15,105 nucleotides of DNA. It comes from Pseudomonadota bacterium (GTDB lineage: Bacteria > Desulfobacterota > Syntrophia > Syntrophales > JADFWA01). This document shows, piece after piece, positions 1-6,854 of the stretch; the stretch's first letter is position 1; each line of letters starts with the position of its first letter. Made by a program: the position numbers and the translations under genes. Under the pieces are notes generated by a model. The model ran no database searches. It had not been told where the DNA came from and saw only the letters and a program-made list of their open reading frames with translations. The stretch covers positions 1 through 15,105 of the forward strand of contig JADFWA010000388.1 of assembly GCA_015222855.1 (NCBI GenBank), read 5' to 3'.

Positions 1-413
1 ATTCCCAATCGGTAGAACTCATAGGCAAACTCCTCATGTTTCGGCCCGTCGATCTTGTTGATGACAAAAAAGATGGGTTTTTCAACCTCTCTGAGAAGGT
101 TTGCGATTTCCACGTCCGATGGTGTCAGGCCTTCTTTTCCATCCATGAGAAAGATGATCGTGTCTGCTTCCTCTATGGCAAGGCTGGTTTGTTCGCGCAT
201 CTGGATCAGTATTCTTTCACTGGAGACGGGCTCGAATCCACCCGTGTCTATCAGTATGAATTCCCTGTCGTTCCAGGCGCAATCCCCATAATTTCTGTCT
301 CTTGTAGCGCCCGGTTCATTGATCACGATGACCTTCTTTCTTTTGGACAGACGATTGAAGAAGGTCGATTTTCCGACGTTGGGCCTTCCGATTATTGCGA
401 CTACCGGTTTCAC
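1..413 (-). CDS. der: GTPase Der (EngA), N-terminal part, cut by window edge
   Basis: Der is a tandem-domain GTPase needed for maturation of the 50S ribosomal subunit. Only the first 137 codons are present; the gene runs off the left edge. Visible G motifs of the first GTPase domain are GRPNVGKS (residues 9-16), GATRDR (35-40), DTGG (56-59) and NKID (119-122). The DTGGFEP form and the GATRDR switch region separate Der from Era. The start is GTG at 413: an in-frame TAA lies three codons upstream, and a GAGG Shine-Dalgarno sits about 10 nt before it. That Shine-Dalgarno directly abuts a 56-bp REPIN-like element (428-483), so the era-der intercistronic RNA would fold into hairpins just before the ribosome site. 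It lies downstream of era on the same strand and is probably co-transcribed. The second GTPase domain and KH-like domain are outside the window. Confidence 0.95.
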   Translation of the reverse strand, partial: MKPVVAIIGRPNVGKSTFFNRLSKRKKVIVINEPGATRDRNYGDCAWNDREFILIDTGGFEPVSSERILIQMREQTSLAIEEADTIIFLMDGKEGLTPSDVEIANLLREVEKPIFFVINKIDGPKHEEFAYEFYRLG

Positions 414-427
414 TTGATGTTAACCTC

Positions 428-483
428 GTAGGGTCGGGTTTTATACCCGACCGCAACTGGTGGCATATAAAATGCCACCCTAC
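428..483 (-). repeat. REPIN-like 56-bp element, copy A
   Basis: Read on the minus strand: GTAG, an 8-bp stem GGTGGCAT closed by a 5-nt loop, a 6-nt linker, a second 8-bp stem GGTCGGGT with a 5-nt loop, then CTAC. It differs from copies B and C only in the linker and a hairpin loop, so all stem bases are kept. It lies between era and der, immediately upstream of the der Shine-Dalgarno. Confidence 0.9.
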
Positions 484-519
484 ATTTCGAAGATTTCCCG
501 CAGCTTGTTGCGAGGAACT

Positions 520-1401
520 TTAGTATCCAAACTCCTTGAGCATCTTTGAGTCCTTTGTCCAGTCTTTTTTGACCCTGATGAACAGCTCCAGATATATTCT
601 AACGGCAAAGAATTTCTCCATTTCCAGTCTTGACTGTATTCCGATTTCCTTCAGCATGGAACCCCGTTTCCCGATGAGTATACCCTTTTGTGATTTTTTT
701 TCCACGTTTATAGTGGCATGAATCCTGATCAGGTTTCTGCCCTCATCTTCCTTGAATGAATCCACGACAACGGCCGTTGAATAGGGTATCTCCTGATGGG
801 TTAACAGAGTTACCTTTTCCCTGATTATCTCGGCGGCGAGAAATCTTTCCGACAGGTCTGTTATCATATCGTCCGGGAAATATTTCGGCCCTTCAGGCAG
901 GATTTCCCATATTGTATCGAGGAGGATATCCAAGCCGTTGCCCTTCAATGCCGATATGGGTATAATCTCCCTGAATGGGAAAAGCTGTCTGAACTCATCT
1001 ATCAGAGGCAGAAGCCTTTTCTTTTCGATAAGGTCGATCTTGTTGATGACCAGAACGACCGGAATTTTTCCGCCCTGCAGTGATTTTACAATGAAAATAT
1101 CATCATTATGAAGCCCCCTATCTGCCTCCACAAGCAGGAGTATGAGGTCCATATCCGCAAAGGTATCAACGGCGGCTTTGACCATATATTTGCCGAGCGG
1201 TGTTTTGGCCTTGTGTATTCCCGGGGTGTCGAGAAAGATAAACTGACCGTTTTCGAGATTTTTGATGCCCGTTATCCTGTTTCTCGTGGTCTGTGGTTTA
1301 TGGGTGGTAATGGCTATTTTTTCACCCATTATCCCGTTCAGCAGGGTCGATTTCCCTACGTTCGGCCTTCCTATGATTCCTGTAAATCCGGATTTAAACA
1401 A
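520..1401 (-). CDS. era: GTPase Era
   Basis: Era is an essential GTPase that binds the 3' end of 16S rRNA through a C-terminal KH domain and acts in 30S assembly. The 293-residue product has the usual family length. Visible motifs: GRPNVGKS (11-18), DTPG (58-61), NKID (120-123) and SALKG (150-154) in the GTPase domain, then a type II KH domain with the GKRG loop at 244-247 followed by an amphipathic helix and the conserved WTKD-like tail. The start is TTG at 1401, with GGAG about 8 nt upstream; no better ATG precedes the P-loop. It sits in the rnc-era-der neighbourhood typical of many bacteria, here with the Elp3-like gene between rnc and era. About 180 bp of repeat-rich DNA separates it from that upstream gene, so it may have its own promoter, but none is clear. 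Confidence 0.97.
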   Translation of the reverse strand: MFKSGFTGIIGRPNVGKSTLLNGIMGEKIAITTHKPQTTRNRITGIKNLENGQFIFLDTPGIHKAKTPLGKYMVKAAVDTFADMDLILLLVEADRGLHNDDIFIVKSLQGGKIPVVLVINKIDLIEKKRLLPLIDEFRQLFPFREIIPISALKGNGLDILLDTIWEILPEGPKYFPDDMITDLSERFLAAEIIREKVTLLTHQEIPYSTAVVVDSFKEDEGRNLIRIHATINVEKKSQKGILIGKRGSMLKEIGIQSRLEMEKFFAVRIYLELFIRVKKDWTKDSKMLKEFGY

Positions 1402-1446
1402 TTTTTATCTCCGTTTGGTATTTTTCTATCACACGGACAAACAATA

Positions 1447-1514
1447 CCGGATCAAAGTCCGGCACATGGTTTGTCCATGCCACCCAGTCTATATTTTCCT
1501 CCCTTGATGGGAGG
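1447..1514. other. Cluster of small hairpins upstream of era
   Basis: Within the gap between the radical SAM gene and era three short palindromes follow one another: CCGGA/TCCGG (1447-1462), CATGG/CCATG inside GGCA...TGCC (1461-1481), and CCTCCC-TTGAT-GGGAGG (1498-1514). None is followed by a convincing U-tract on the minus strand, so they are not called terminators. They may be remnants of other intergenic repeats or structure in the era leader. Confidence 0.45.
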
Positions 1515-1531
1515 GGGTTAGGGGAGGGTGA

Positions 1532-1587
1532 GTAGGGTGGCATTTTATATGCCACCGTTTGCGGTCGGGTGTAAAACCCGACCCTAC
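1532..1587 (+). repeat. REPIN-like 56-bp element, copy B
   Basis: Same architecture as the other copies and base-for-base identical to copy C at 12902-12957. Its right-hand end (CTAC, 1584-1587) contains, on the minus strand, the TAG stop codon of the radical SAM gene ending at 1584, so the element forms the 3' end of that reading frame. Confidence 0.93.
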
Positions 1588-2645
1588 TGAAAGCTGATAG
1601 CTGACCGCTGCTTTTTATATATTTTCCCACAGGCAGCCATTACGAGAGTTCCCCGGCCCTGATTGGGGTTAGTTTTTACTGAAATCTCCGTTAGTCCGAA
1701 TCGCTCTTTCAGCGTTGATATGTTTCGGTTATTCAAGCCGCGAAAACTTGAAACATCTCTTGGCGACAGAGTAAATGTTACCCCTTCGTCTCTTCTTTGA
1801 GCAAACTCCAGCAGCGACGATGCCATATCAAGGAAAACAGCCCCTTCCACGAGAGACCTGAATGCGGGATGATATGGGCCCGCGATGATGCTTCCATTCT
1901 CTTCCATCTCTCTTGTCGTCTGGAGGCCGAGCCTTATGACGGGGATACCGGCCTTCTCAAATCTTATAAGGGCGTATTTGCAATACTCAATAGCATCATC
2001 CATGGTCATGGGAATATAATCCCCATTGGAATAAGACTCTGCCAGGGCCGTATCCTCGAAGACAATGGTTGGATGAATCCTTGCCGTATCCGGACGGAGT
2101 TCAATGATCTCGTCAACGGTGTATTCGAATCTCTTTCTGCTGTCTCCGGGAAGCCCCGCCATGAGATGCACGCCCGTCTCGAAGCCCCTTTCCTTGAGAA
2201 TCTTTATGGCATTTCTCACATCCGCGGACGAATGTCCCCTGTTGGAAAGATTCAGGACTTCATCAACCATTGATTGCGCGCCGATCTCCACTGTCCTGAC
2301 GTGGAACTTTTCGAGCAGGTCTAAACCCTCGCTGTCAATATAATCGGGTCTCGTGGAGATCCGGATGGAGTCAACCAGCCCTTTTTCGATGAAGGGTTTT
2401 GCAAATCCCAGAAGTTTTGTCTGATAGTCTCTATCGATACCGGTGAAATTGCCCCCATAAAATGCTATCTGGGTGCGGTCAGCCTTTCGCCGGGTGTTTT
2501 TGAGATATCTGTGCACCGTTTCCCTGAATGCGCTTTCCGTTATTATGTCGGGAAAATCTCCGGCGGTCTTCTTTTCATTGCAGAATACGCATCGATTGGG
2601 GCATCCACGGTAGATGACAAATATGGGTATTATAAGTTGAGTCAT
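1584..2645 (-). CDS. Radical SAM protein, Elp3-like, without acetyltransferase domain
   Basis: This 353-residue radical SAM enzyme resembles the catalytic half of Elp3 (COG1243-type). The cluster-binding motif is C15-x3-C19-x2-C22 in GCPNRCVFC, followed by YGGNFT (63-68), as in Elp3-like enzymes. Elp3 itself continues into a GNAT acetyltransferase domain, which is absent here. These short proteins are often found beside rnc; a role in tRNA or RNA modification is likely by context but not shown. ATG 2645 is chosen; a TTG five codons upstream (2660) is possible. Neither has a Shine-Dalgarno, because the upstream DNA is a TTGGTT repeat array. The last codons, before a TAG stop supplied by the REPIN-like element, are read from a 7-bp CAGCNNT repeat, so the native C-terminus seems to have been replaced by repeat DNA. 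Confidence 0.88.
   Translation of the reverse strand: MTQLIIPIFVIYRGCPNRCVFCNEKKTAGDFPDIITESAFRETVHRYLKNTRRKADRTQIAFYGGNFTGIDRDYQTKLLGFAKPFIEKGLVDSIRISTRPDYIDSEGLDLLEKFHVRTVEIGAQSMVDEVLNLSNRGHSSADVRNAIKILKERGFETGVHLMAGLPGDSRKRFEYTVDEIIELRPDTARIHPTIVFEDTALAESYSNGDYIPMTMDDAIEYCKYALIRFEKAGIPVIRLGLQTTREMEENGSIIAGPYHPAFRSLVEGAVFLDMASSLLEFAQRRDEGVTFTLSPRDVSSFRGLNNRNISTLKERFGLTEISVKTNPNQGRGTLVMAACGKIYKKQRSAISFQ
1590..1610. repeat. Three 7-bp units (consensus NNNGCTG) inside a gene end
   Basis: The units AAAGCTG, ATAGCTG and ACCGCTG follow each other with exact 7-bp spacing. On the minus strand they encode the C-terminal tail of the radical SAM protein and abut REPIN-like copy B. Confidence 0.6.
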
Positions 2646-2762
2646 TGGTTTAGTTGCCAATTGGTTGGTTTCATTGGTTGAATTGGTTGAATTGGTTGGT
2701 TAGTTGAATTGGTTGATTGGTTAACAAACCAACAAACAAACCAACAAACCAACTAACCAACC
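2645..2762. repeat. TTGGTT/AACCAA array with inverted arms
   Basis: The left arm (about 2645-2722) is built from TTGGTT cores, several exactly 9 bp apart (2665, 2674, 2683, 2692). The right arm (about 2723-2762) is built from AACCAA cores, so the region can fold back on itself. The right arm includes the final codons and TAG stop of rnc; the left arm ends at the start codon of the radical SAM gene. The same 9-bp unit recurs at 6104-6148 and 11830-11878. Confidence 0.85.
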
Positions 2763-3457
2763 AGTTCTTCTATAGCCTTCTTTGCCGCCTGTTGCTCCGC
2801 CTCCTTTTTGTTCTTTCCGGTGCCCGTTGTCGTCAATACGTCTGAAATGGACAGTTCTATCTGGAACATTTTATCATGATCGGGGCCATATTCATGAATC
2901 AGGGTGTATTTTGGTATCACTTTAAACCTGTTCTGGCTGATCTCCTGGACGTGGGTTTTATAGTCCCTGTAAATGGTCTCATCGAAGCCGTTTTCAATCA
3001 GGGGCTGGAACAGGTCGTTTATGAAATCATATGTCTTTTCGTATCCGGAATCGAGATAAATGGCGGCAATCACGGCCTCAAAGGTGTCCGAGAGGATGGA
3101 GATTTTTGCCCTGCCGCCCGATGATTCCTCCCCCTTGCCGAGCAGGAGAAAATTACCCAGGTCGAACTTTCTTGCCAGTTCCGTCAGGGGCTGTTCATTT
3201 ACGAGCGATGCCCTCAGTTTTGAGAGCTGCCCCTCCGCATGATCCGGAAACTTTTTCATCAATATGTCGCTGATACAGAGTCCAAGCACTGCGTCTCCCA
3301 GAAACTCCAGCCTCTCATTATCCTTGCAGGATAGTTCAAGGTTTTCATTTGCATAGGACCGATGTGTCAGGGAGTTATCCAGCAGGCTGATATCATTAAA
3401 GGTATAGGAGATTATCCCTTCAAAATCCTTAAGTTTTTCAATTCTCTCTTTATCCAT
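2753..3457 (-). CDS. rnc: Ribonuclease III
   Basis: RNase III cuts double-stranded RNA in rRNA precursors and structured mRNAs. The 234-residue product has the standard two-domain layout. The nuclease domain carries the signature NERLEFLGDAVL (47-58) with the expected acidic metal ligands E48, E51, D55, D124 and E127. A double-stranded RNA-binding domain follows from about residue 158, ending in the GKNKKEAEQQAAKKA helix. ATG 3457 is chosen over an upstream in-frame start at 3496 because GGAAGGA lies just before it and because it overlaps the mtaB stop by 8 bp, a usual sign of translational coupling. The last residues (LVG) and the TAG stop are encoded inside the TTGGTT repeat array, so the repeat has replaced or trimmed the original 3' end without reaching the RNA-binding core. 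Confidence 0.96.
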   Translation of the reverse strand: MDKERIEKLKDFEGIISYTFNDISLLDNSLTHRSYANENLELSCKDNERLEFLGDAVLGLCISDILMKKFPDHAEGQLSKLRASLVNEQPLTELARKFDLGNFLLLGKGEESSGGRAKISILSDTFEAVIAAIYLDSGYEKTYDFINDLFQPLIENGFDETIYRDYKTHVQEISQNRFKVIPKYTLIHEYGPDHDKMFQIELSISDVLTTTGTGKNKKEAEQQAAKKAIEELVG

Positions 3458-4772
3458 TTGTAATGTTCCTTCCGAATATTTTCCCCCCGTTTGCACGGTC
3501 TGCTATGACATCAATCACATTATTGACGAGGGAAGGGTTGCCGTTTGTGATGAGAACCGGGATATAATTCCCCGAAAATCCTTTTAACAGGCCTGCGTCC
3601 CTGTCTTTTTTATCTTCTACCAGAACGGAGAGCCTTTTACCCACAAATCTTTCAGCAAAGGCGGTCCTTTTCTTCCTTCCAAGCATTCTCAATATCTCAC
3701 CTCGCTTCTTTTTGACATCCTCTTTGACCCGGTCGGGGAGCGCCTCCGATTGGGTGCCCGGACGCTTTGAGTATGGGAAAACATGCAGATATGCAACGGG
3801 TAGTTCCTCGATGAATTCAAGGGTGTTCTCGAATTCCTTCTCACCCTCTCCGGGAAACCCGACCATTACATCTATTCCTATGGCCATATCCGGCAGTGCG
3901 TCAAGAAGCCTCTTTATGAGGTCTCTAAAAAATGCGGCGCTGTAGTTCCTCTTCATCAGTGACAGTATCTTGTTATCGCCGCTCTGGAGCGGTATGTGAA
4001 GATGCCTGCAGATTATTTCCGAATTCCTTATATGGGATATCATTTCATCCGTTATCTCGACGGGTTCTATGGAACTCAGGCGCAGCCTTTCCACCATTTT
4101 GCCTTCCTCTATCTTCCTCAGGAGATTGAGGAGGTTTGCAGGTGGTAAAAGATCCTCACCGTAGGCCCCTAAGTGAATACCGGACAGGACGATTTCCCTG
4201 TGCCCGGCCCCGCCAAGCATGTAGGCAAGATCGAGAACCTCTTCCTCGGGAAGGCTTCTGCTTCTTCCCCTCGAATAGGGGATAATACAGTAACTGCAGA
4301 AGGAATTACACCCATCCTGTATCCTGAGAAATGCCCTTGTACGTCCGGGAAATTTTGTAACAGCGAGTCCTGAGATTCTTTTGGTTTGACCGATATCGCC
4401 GACAATAATCTGCTGTTTTCCCTTTACCATATTACGGATGATATCGGGTATCTTTTCTTTTTCTGAATTTCCCACAACGGTGGCTACTCCCGGAAGTTCG
4501 GATATCTCAGCAGGAGCTATCTGGGAATAGCATCCCGTCACTATTATGGAGGCTTCCGGGTTTTTCCTGTAGGCCCTCCTTATGAGCTGCCTCGACTGGT
4601 AGTCCGTCTTGCCGGTGACGGTGCAGGTATTTACAATATATATGTCCGCCGGATCGCTGAAAGGCACGGTGATAAAACCCCTTTCGGTGAGCTTTTCAAT
4701 AATCCCGGCCGATTCATACTGGTTGACCTTGCATCCGAGTGTGGCTATGGCTATTTTATGACTATTTCTCAT
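3450..4772 (-). CDS. mtaB: tRNA t6A37 methylthiotransferase MtaB
   Basis: MtaB converts N6-threonylcarbamoyladenosine at position 37 of tRNAs reading ANN codons into its 2-methylthio form, a two-cluster radical SAM reaction. The 440-residue protein shows the N-terminal methylthiotransferase cysteines C14 (TLGCKVNQ), C50 (VNTC) and C81 (TGC), the radical SAM triad C155/C159/C162 (CNSFCSYC), the IPYSRGRSRS stretch of the family, and a C-terminal TRAM-type RNA-binding region from about residue 375. TLGCKVNQYE and the SRGRSRS motif favour MtaB over MiaB or RimO. The ATG at 4772 is directly before the conserved N-terminus; no strong Shine-Dalgarno is visible. It overlaps rnc and probably heads the mtaB-rnc transcription unit, with an elaborate inverted repeat in the gap upstream. 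Confidence 0.95.
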   Translation of the reverse strand: MRNSHKIAIATLGCKVNQYESAGIIEKLTERGFITVPFSDPADIYIVNTCTVTGKTDYQSRQLIRRAYRKNPEASIIVTGCYSQIAPAEISELPGVATVVGNSEKEKIPDIIRNMVKGKQQIIVGDIGQTKRISGLAVTKFPGRTRAFLRIQDGCNSFCSYCIIPYSRGRSRSLPEEEVLDLAYMLGGAGHREIVLSGIHLGAYGEDLLPPANLLNLLRKIEEGKMVERLRLSSIEPVEITDEMISHIRNSEIICRHLHIPLQSGDNKILSLMKRNYSAAFFRDLIKRLLDALPDMAIGIDVMVGFPGEGEKEFENTLEFIEELPVAYLHVFPYSKRPGTQSEALPDRVKEDVKKKRGEILRMLGRKKRTAFAERFVGKRLSVLVEDKKDRDAGLLKGFSGNYIPVLITNGNPSLVNNVIDVIADRANGGKIFGRNITNG

Positions 4773-4882
4773 CGGTTTAAATAACTGCCTCTTTTAATGC
4801 TATTATAGAAGGCTTCTACCATTAGGGTACTTAAAAGTGACTAAAGTGCCTAAAGTGAACTAAAGTGTCTAAAGTTAAAAAA

Positions 4883-4897
4883 TGCGCTTTCAGCGCA
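4883..4897. repeat. Hairpin TGCGCT-TTC-AGCGCA
   Basis: A perfect 6-bp stem with a 3-nt loop, lying inside the larger composite inverted repeat between mnmA and mtaB. No U-tract follows, so it is not called a terminator. Confidence 0.6.
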
Positions 4898-4920
4898 ACC
4901 TGTTTCAAATTTGACCGCGC

Positions 4921-4950
4921 CGCCTGTCTGCCGTGCCCGGCAGGAAGGCG
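4921..4950. repeat. GC-rich hairpin CGCCT..CTGCCG / CGGCAG..AGGCG
   Basis: Outer stem CGCCT/AGGCG, a 2x2 internal loop, inner stem CTGCCG/CGGCAG and a 4-nt loop. Its left side contains GCCTGTCTGC, which also forms the left side of the hairpin at 6213-6241, suggesting one dispersed hairpin family. Confidence 0.65.
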
Positions 4951-5029
4951 TGTACATTAACTTTAGCTCACTTTAGGCACTTTAGTTCACTTTAGGCACT
5001 TAAATCTTGATACTTTTCCAGATCAAGAT

Positions 5030-6091
5030 TTATTTCCCCTTTTCAATCCATCCGCCCCCGAGAAGTTGTTCTCCACGGTAAAATACCGCCGCCTGACCGG
5101 GCGCTACAGCCTTTTCAGGCTTTATAAATCTAACGAGAGCCTTTTTGTCCTGAAGCAGCGGGGTTATTATGGAATCAGCGCCTCTGTGACGATATCTTAT
5201 CTGGACTGTGGCCTCTATTTCCTGCCGGTCGGGATAGTCGGGGGAGATCCAGCAGACATCCCTTGCTGTAAGCCCGTGGAAGTCCAGTTCATTCTCCCTG
5301 CCGATAATAACTTCGTTTCTTGCCTTGTTGATCTCCAGGACATAGTAAGGGTGCGTCGAAGATATATTAAGACCCCTTCTCTGGCCTATGGTGTATGAAG
5401 GTATCCCGGAGTGTTTGCCGAGGATATTACCCTTTCTGTCCACTATATTTCCAGACAAAGGAGACACGGCCTCGATGTTTTCCCTGATAAATTTCCTGTA
5501 ATCGTTGTCCGGGATAAAACATATCTCCTGACTTTCTTTTTCGGCCAGGGATTCGAGCCCCATTTTTGAAGCCGTCATTCTTATCTCTTCTTTTGTCCTG
5601 TCCCCGTTGGGGAACAGGATTTTTGCGAGCTCCCCTTGTCCCAGAAGGAAGAGAAAATAGGACTGATCCTTGCCTCTGTCGACCCCCTTGAGGAGCTTGA
5701 ATTTGTTTTCCCTTGCGTCATGTTCGATACGCGCGTAATGACCCGTGGCGATGTAATCGAAACCCCATTCTTCTGCCTTTTTCAGAAGACAGGCGAACTT
5801 TATTTTTTTGTTGCAGACGATGCAGGGATTGGGAGTCCTCCCGTCCATATATTCCGCAACGAAATAATCCACAACCTCTCTTTTGAATTTCCCCGTCAGG
5901 TCGATTTTGTGGAGGGGTATTTTCAGCCTTGCGGCTGCCGCTTCTGCCTCACTTTCCCCCCTGTCCGGAAATCCGTTTATTATGTACAGGCCTTCCACAC
6001 TATATCCTCTTTCCACGAGAATAGCCGCCGCAACCAGGCTGTCTACGCCACCGCTTACGCCGATCAGGACTTTTGAATTTGTTGGGTTCAT
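5030..6091 (-). CDS. mnmA: tRNA-specific 2-thiouridylase MnmA
   Basis: MnmA makes the 2-thio group of s2U34 in tRNAs for Lys, Glu and Gln, using ATP and a persulfide sulfur donor. The 353-residue product begins with the PP-loop SGGVDS (13-18) of an N-type ATP pyrophosphatase. It has the two catalytic cysteines C90 (TPNPC) and C191 (SQEICFIP), TGHYAR at 116-121 and the central DQSYFLF segment, followed by the C-terminal beta-barrel. Length is normal. ATG 6091 fits the family's N-terminus, but no Shine-Dalgarno is visible; the upstream 50 bp are a 9-bp TTGGTTNNN array. It is separated from mtaB by a 257-bp gap with a composite inverted repeat, so it may be transcribed separately although both serve tRNA wobble/anticodon-loop thiolation. 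Confidence 0.97.
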   Translation of the reverse strand: MNPTNSKVLIGVSGGVDSLVAAAILVERGYSVEGLYIINGFPDRGESEAEAAAARLKIPLHKIDLTGKFKREVVDYFVAEYMDGRTPNPCIVCNKKIKFACLLKKAEEWGFDYIATGHYARIEHDARENKFKLLKGVDRGKDQSYFLFLLGQGELAKILFPNGDRTKEEIRMTASKMGLESLAEKESQEICFIPDNDYRKFIRENIEAVSPLSGNIVDRKGNILGKHSGIPSYTIGQRRGLNISSTHPYYVLEINKARNEVIIGRENELDFHGLTARDVCWISPDYPDRQEIEATVQIRYRHRGADSIITPLLQDKKALVRFIKPEKAVAPGQAAVFYRGEQLLGGGWIEKGK

Positions 6092-6103
6092 AAAATTGTT
6101 GTA

Positions 6104-6148
6104 TTGGTTATGTTGGTTCGATTGGTTTCGTTGGTTAGTTAAACCAAT
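6104..6148. repeat. TTGGTTNNN array, exact 9-bp period
   Basis: TTGGTT cores start at 6104, 6113, 6122 and 6131, exactly 9 bp apart, and the array ends in the inverted core AACCAA (6142-6147), giving a terminal hairpin. It is immediately upstream of mnmA. Confidence 0.8.
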
Positions 6149-6190
6149 AGTAACTATTCAGCCACCAAGACACGAAGTCACTAAAATCAT

Positions 6191-6205
6191 ATCATAATTT
6201 ATGAT
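6191..6205. repeat. AT-rich palindrome ATCATAA-T-TTATGAT
   Basis: A perfect 7-bp inverted repeat around a single base, inside the larger inverted repeat. It could be a protein-binding site or simply part of the fold. Confidence 0.5.
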
Positions 6206-6212
6206 AACAGGG

Positions 6213-6241
6213 GCCTGTCTGCGTGCATCGCACAGGCAGGC
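6213..6241. repeat. GC hairpin GCCTGTCTGCG / CACAGGCAGGC
   Basis: An 11-bp stem with one wobble and one mismatch and a 7-nt loop. It shares GCCTGTCTGC with the hairpin at 4921-4950, and like that one lies inside a pair of inverted repeat arms. Confidence 0.65.
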
Positions 6242-6491
6242 ATTTGATTAATAAAATTTCCGGAGATTATGGGGAAATAAAATTAATTTCTACACTTTGT
6301 GCCTTTGTGACTTTGTGGCTGAGTAGTTACAACCAATTAGACTAATAAAACCTTTTTAACGCACCGTAATGTGCTGCATTCGTGTTGCGAAATCTAAACT
6401 CCAGAGCTCTCTTTGTCAAGGTGAAAGCGATTCTGGATTTTATCAGGGATATGTGGTAGATTGCCCGAACATTACTTGAGGAGGTTTTGAT

Positions 6492-6791
6492 GTGGAGATA
6501 ATCGACTATATAACTACCCATCAAGCGGCTGTGTTACTTGCGCTTGTCGCAATCTTAATTTTGCTGTTTCTTCTCAAAAAACTTTTTAAGTTTGCGATAT
6601 TATGTATTGTTCTCCTGCTGGCCATCGGAGGATACTACTATTACAAATCCCCTGAAGAGTTTCCCGACAATCTCAAGAGCGCCGTCAGTGATGTCAAAAG
6701 CAAGACCGAAAAGATGGTTGAAAAGGGAAAGAAACTTACGAAGAAGCTGGACAAGGCAATAGATCGGGTAAAAAAGGCCACTTCGGATTAG
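6492..6791 (+). CDS. Small two-helix membrane protein with basic tail
   Basis: I do not recognise a named family. The 99-residue product has two hydrophobic segments, about residues 11-28 and 34-50, separated by a Lys-Lys-Leu-Phe-Lys turn. A lysine-rich, probably helical tail (about 60-96) follows and should lie in the cytoplasm or against the membrane. No signal peptidase site is evident. The start is GTG 6492, with GAGGAGG about 7 nt before it. An ATG at 6490 overlaps this GTG but opens a frame of only three codons before TAA. Spacing allows either codon to be used, so the ATG could act as a decoy that lowers expression. The gene is alone on the plus strand, divergent from mnmA and convergent with the MazF gene. 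Clear ribosome site, composition and domain layout support it being real. Confidence 0.8.
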   Translation: MEIIDYITTHQAAVLLALVAILILLFLLKKLFKFAILCIVLLLAIGGYYYYKSPEEFPDNLKSAVSDVKSKTEKMVEKGKKLTKKLDKAIDRVKKATSD

Positions 6792-6854
6792 CAGCCGAGG
6801 CACAGAGGCTCAAAGTAACAAGCGATTGGCTGGTCTATTGATGCCATAAAGCTA

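Larger units (their letters stand above)
4832..4999. repeat. Composite inverted repeat of CTAAAGTG units enclosing two hairpins
   Basis: The left arm (4832-4878) has TAAAGTG-type cores starting about every 9-10 bp. The right arm (4957-4999) is its reverse complement, with CTTTAG cores at 4961, 4971, 4980 and 4990. Both arms alternate 9 and 10 bp, so the underlying period is about 19 bp. Between the arms lie two perfect or near-perfect hairpins. The element fills most of the 257-bp gap between mnmA and mtaB. Confidence 0.85.
6150..6330. repeat. Long inverted repeat with CACAAAG-type arms
   Basis: The left arm reads GTAACTATTCAGCCACC then AAGACACGAAGTCAC (6150-6182). The right arm (6293-6330) is an imperfect reverse complement ending in GCTGAGTAGTTAC. 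Within the right arm an 8-bp CACAAAGN unit repeats on the minus strand. The intervening 110 bp hold two smaller palindromes. Confidence 0.75.
6092..6491. other. 400-bp repeat-filled gap between mnmA and a small membrane gene
   Basis: This stretch has no credible gene. It holds, left to right, a TTGGTTNNN array (6104-6148), a long inverted repeat with arms at 6150-6182 and 6293-6330, an AT palindrome (6191-6205), a GC hairpin (6213-6241), and about 160 bp of unique sequence before the GAGGAGG Shine-Dalgarno of the gene at 6492. Promoters for both divergent genes should lie here, but none is clear enough to call. Confidence 0.6.

Noticed and set aside
36..431. Plus-strand open frame at the left edge
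   Set aside because: It is the shadow of der, whose GTPase motifs on the minus strand are complete.
1498..1514. Rho-independent terminator after the radical SAM gene
   Set aside because: On the minus strand the stem is followed by AAAATATAG, not a U-tract.
2645..2762. CRISPR-like regularly spaced repeats
   Set aside because: Units are only 6-9 bp, spacers are about 3 bp, and there are no cas genes.
4832..4999. Insertion sequence or MITE with terminal inverted repeats
   Set aside because: Arms are made of short tandem units, no transposase or clear target-site duplication is seen, so only a repeat call is made.
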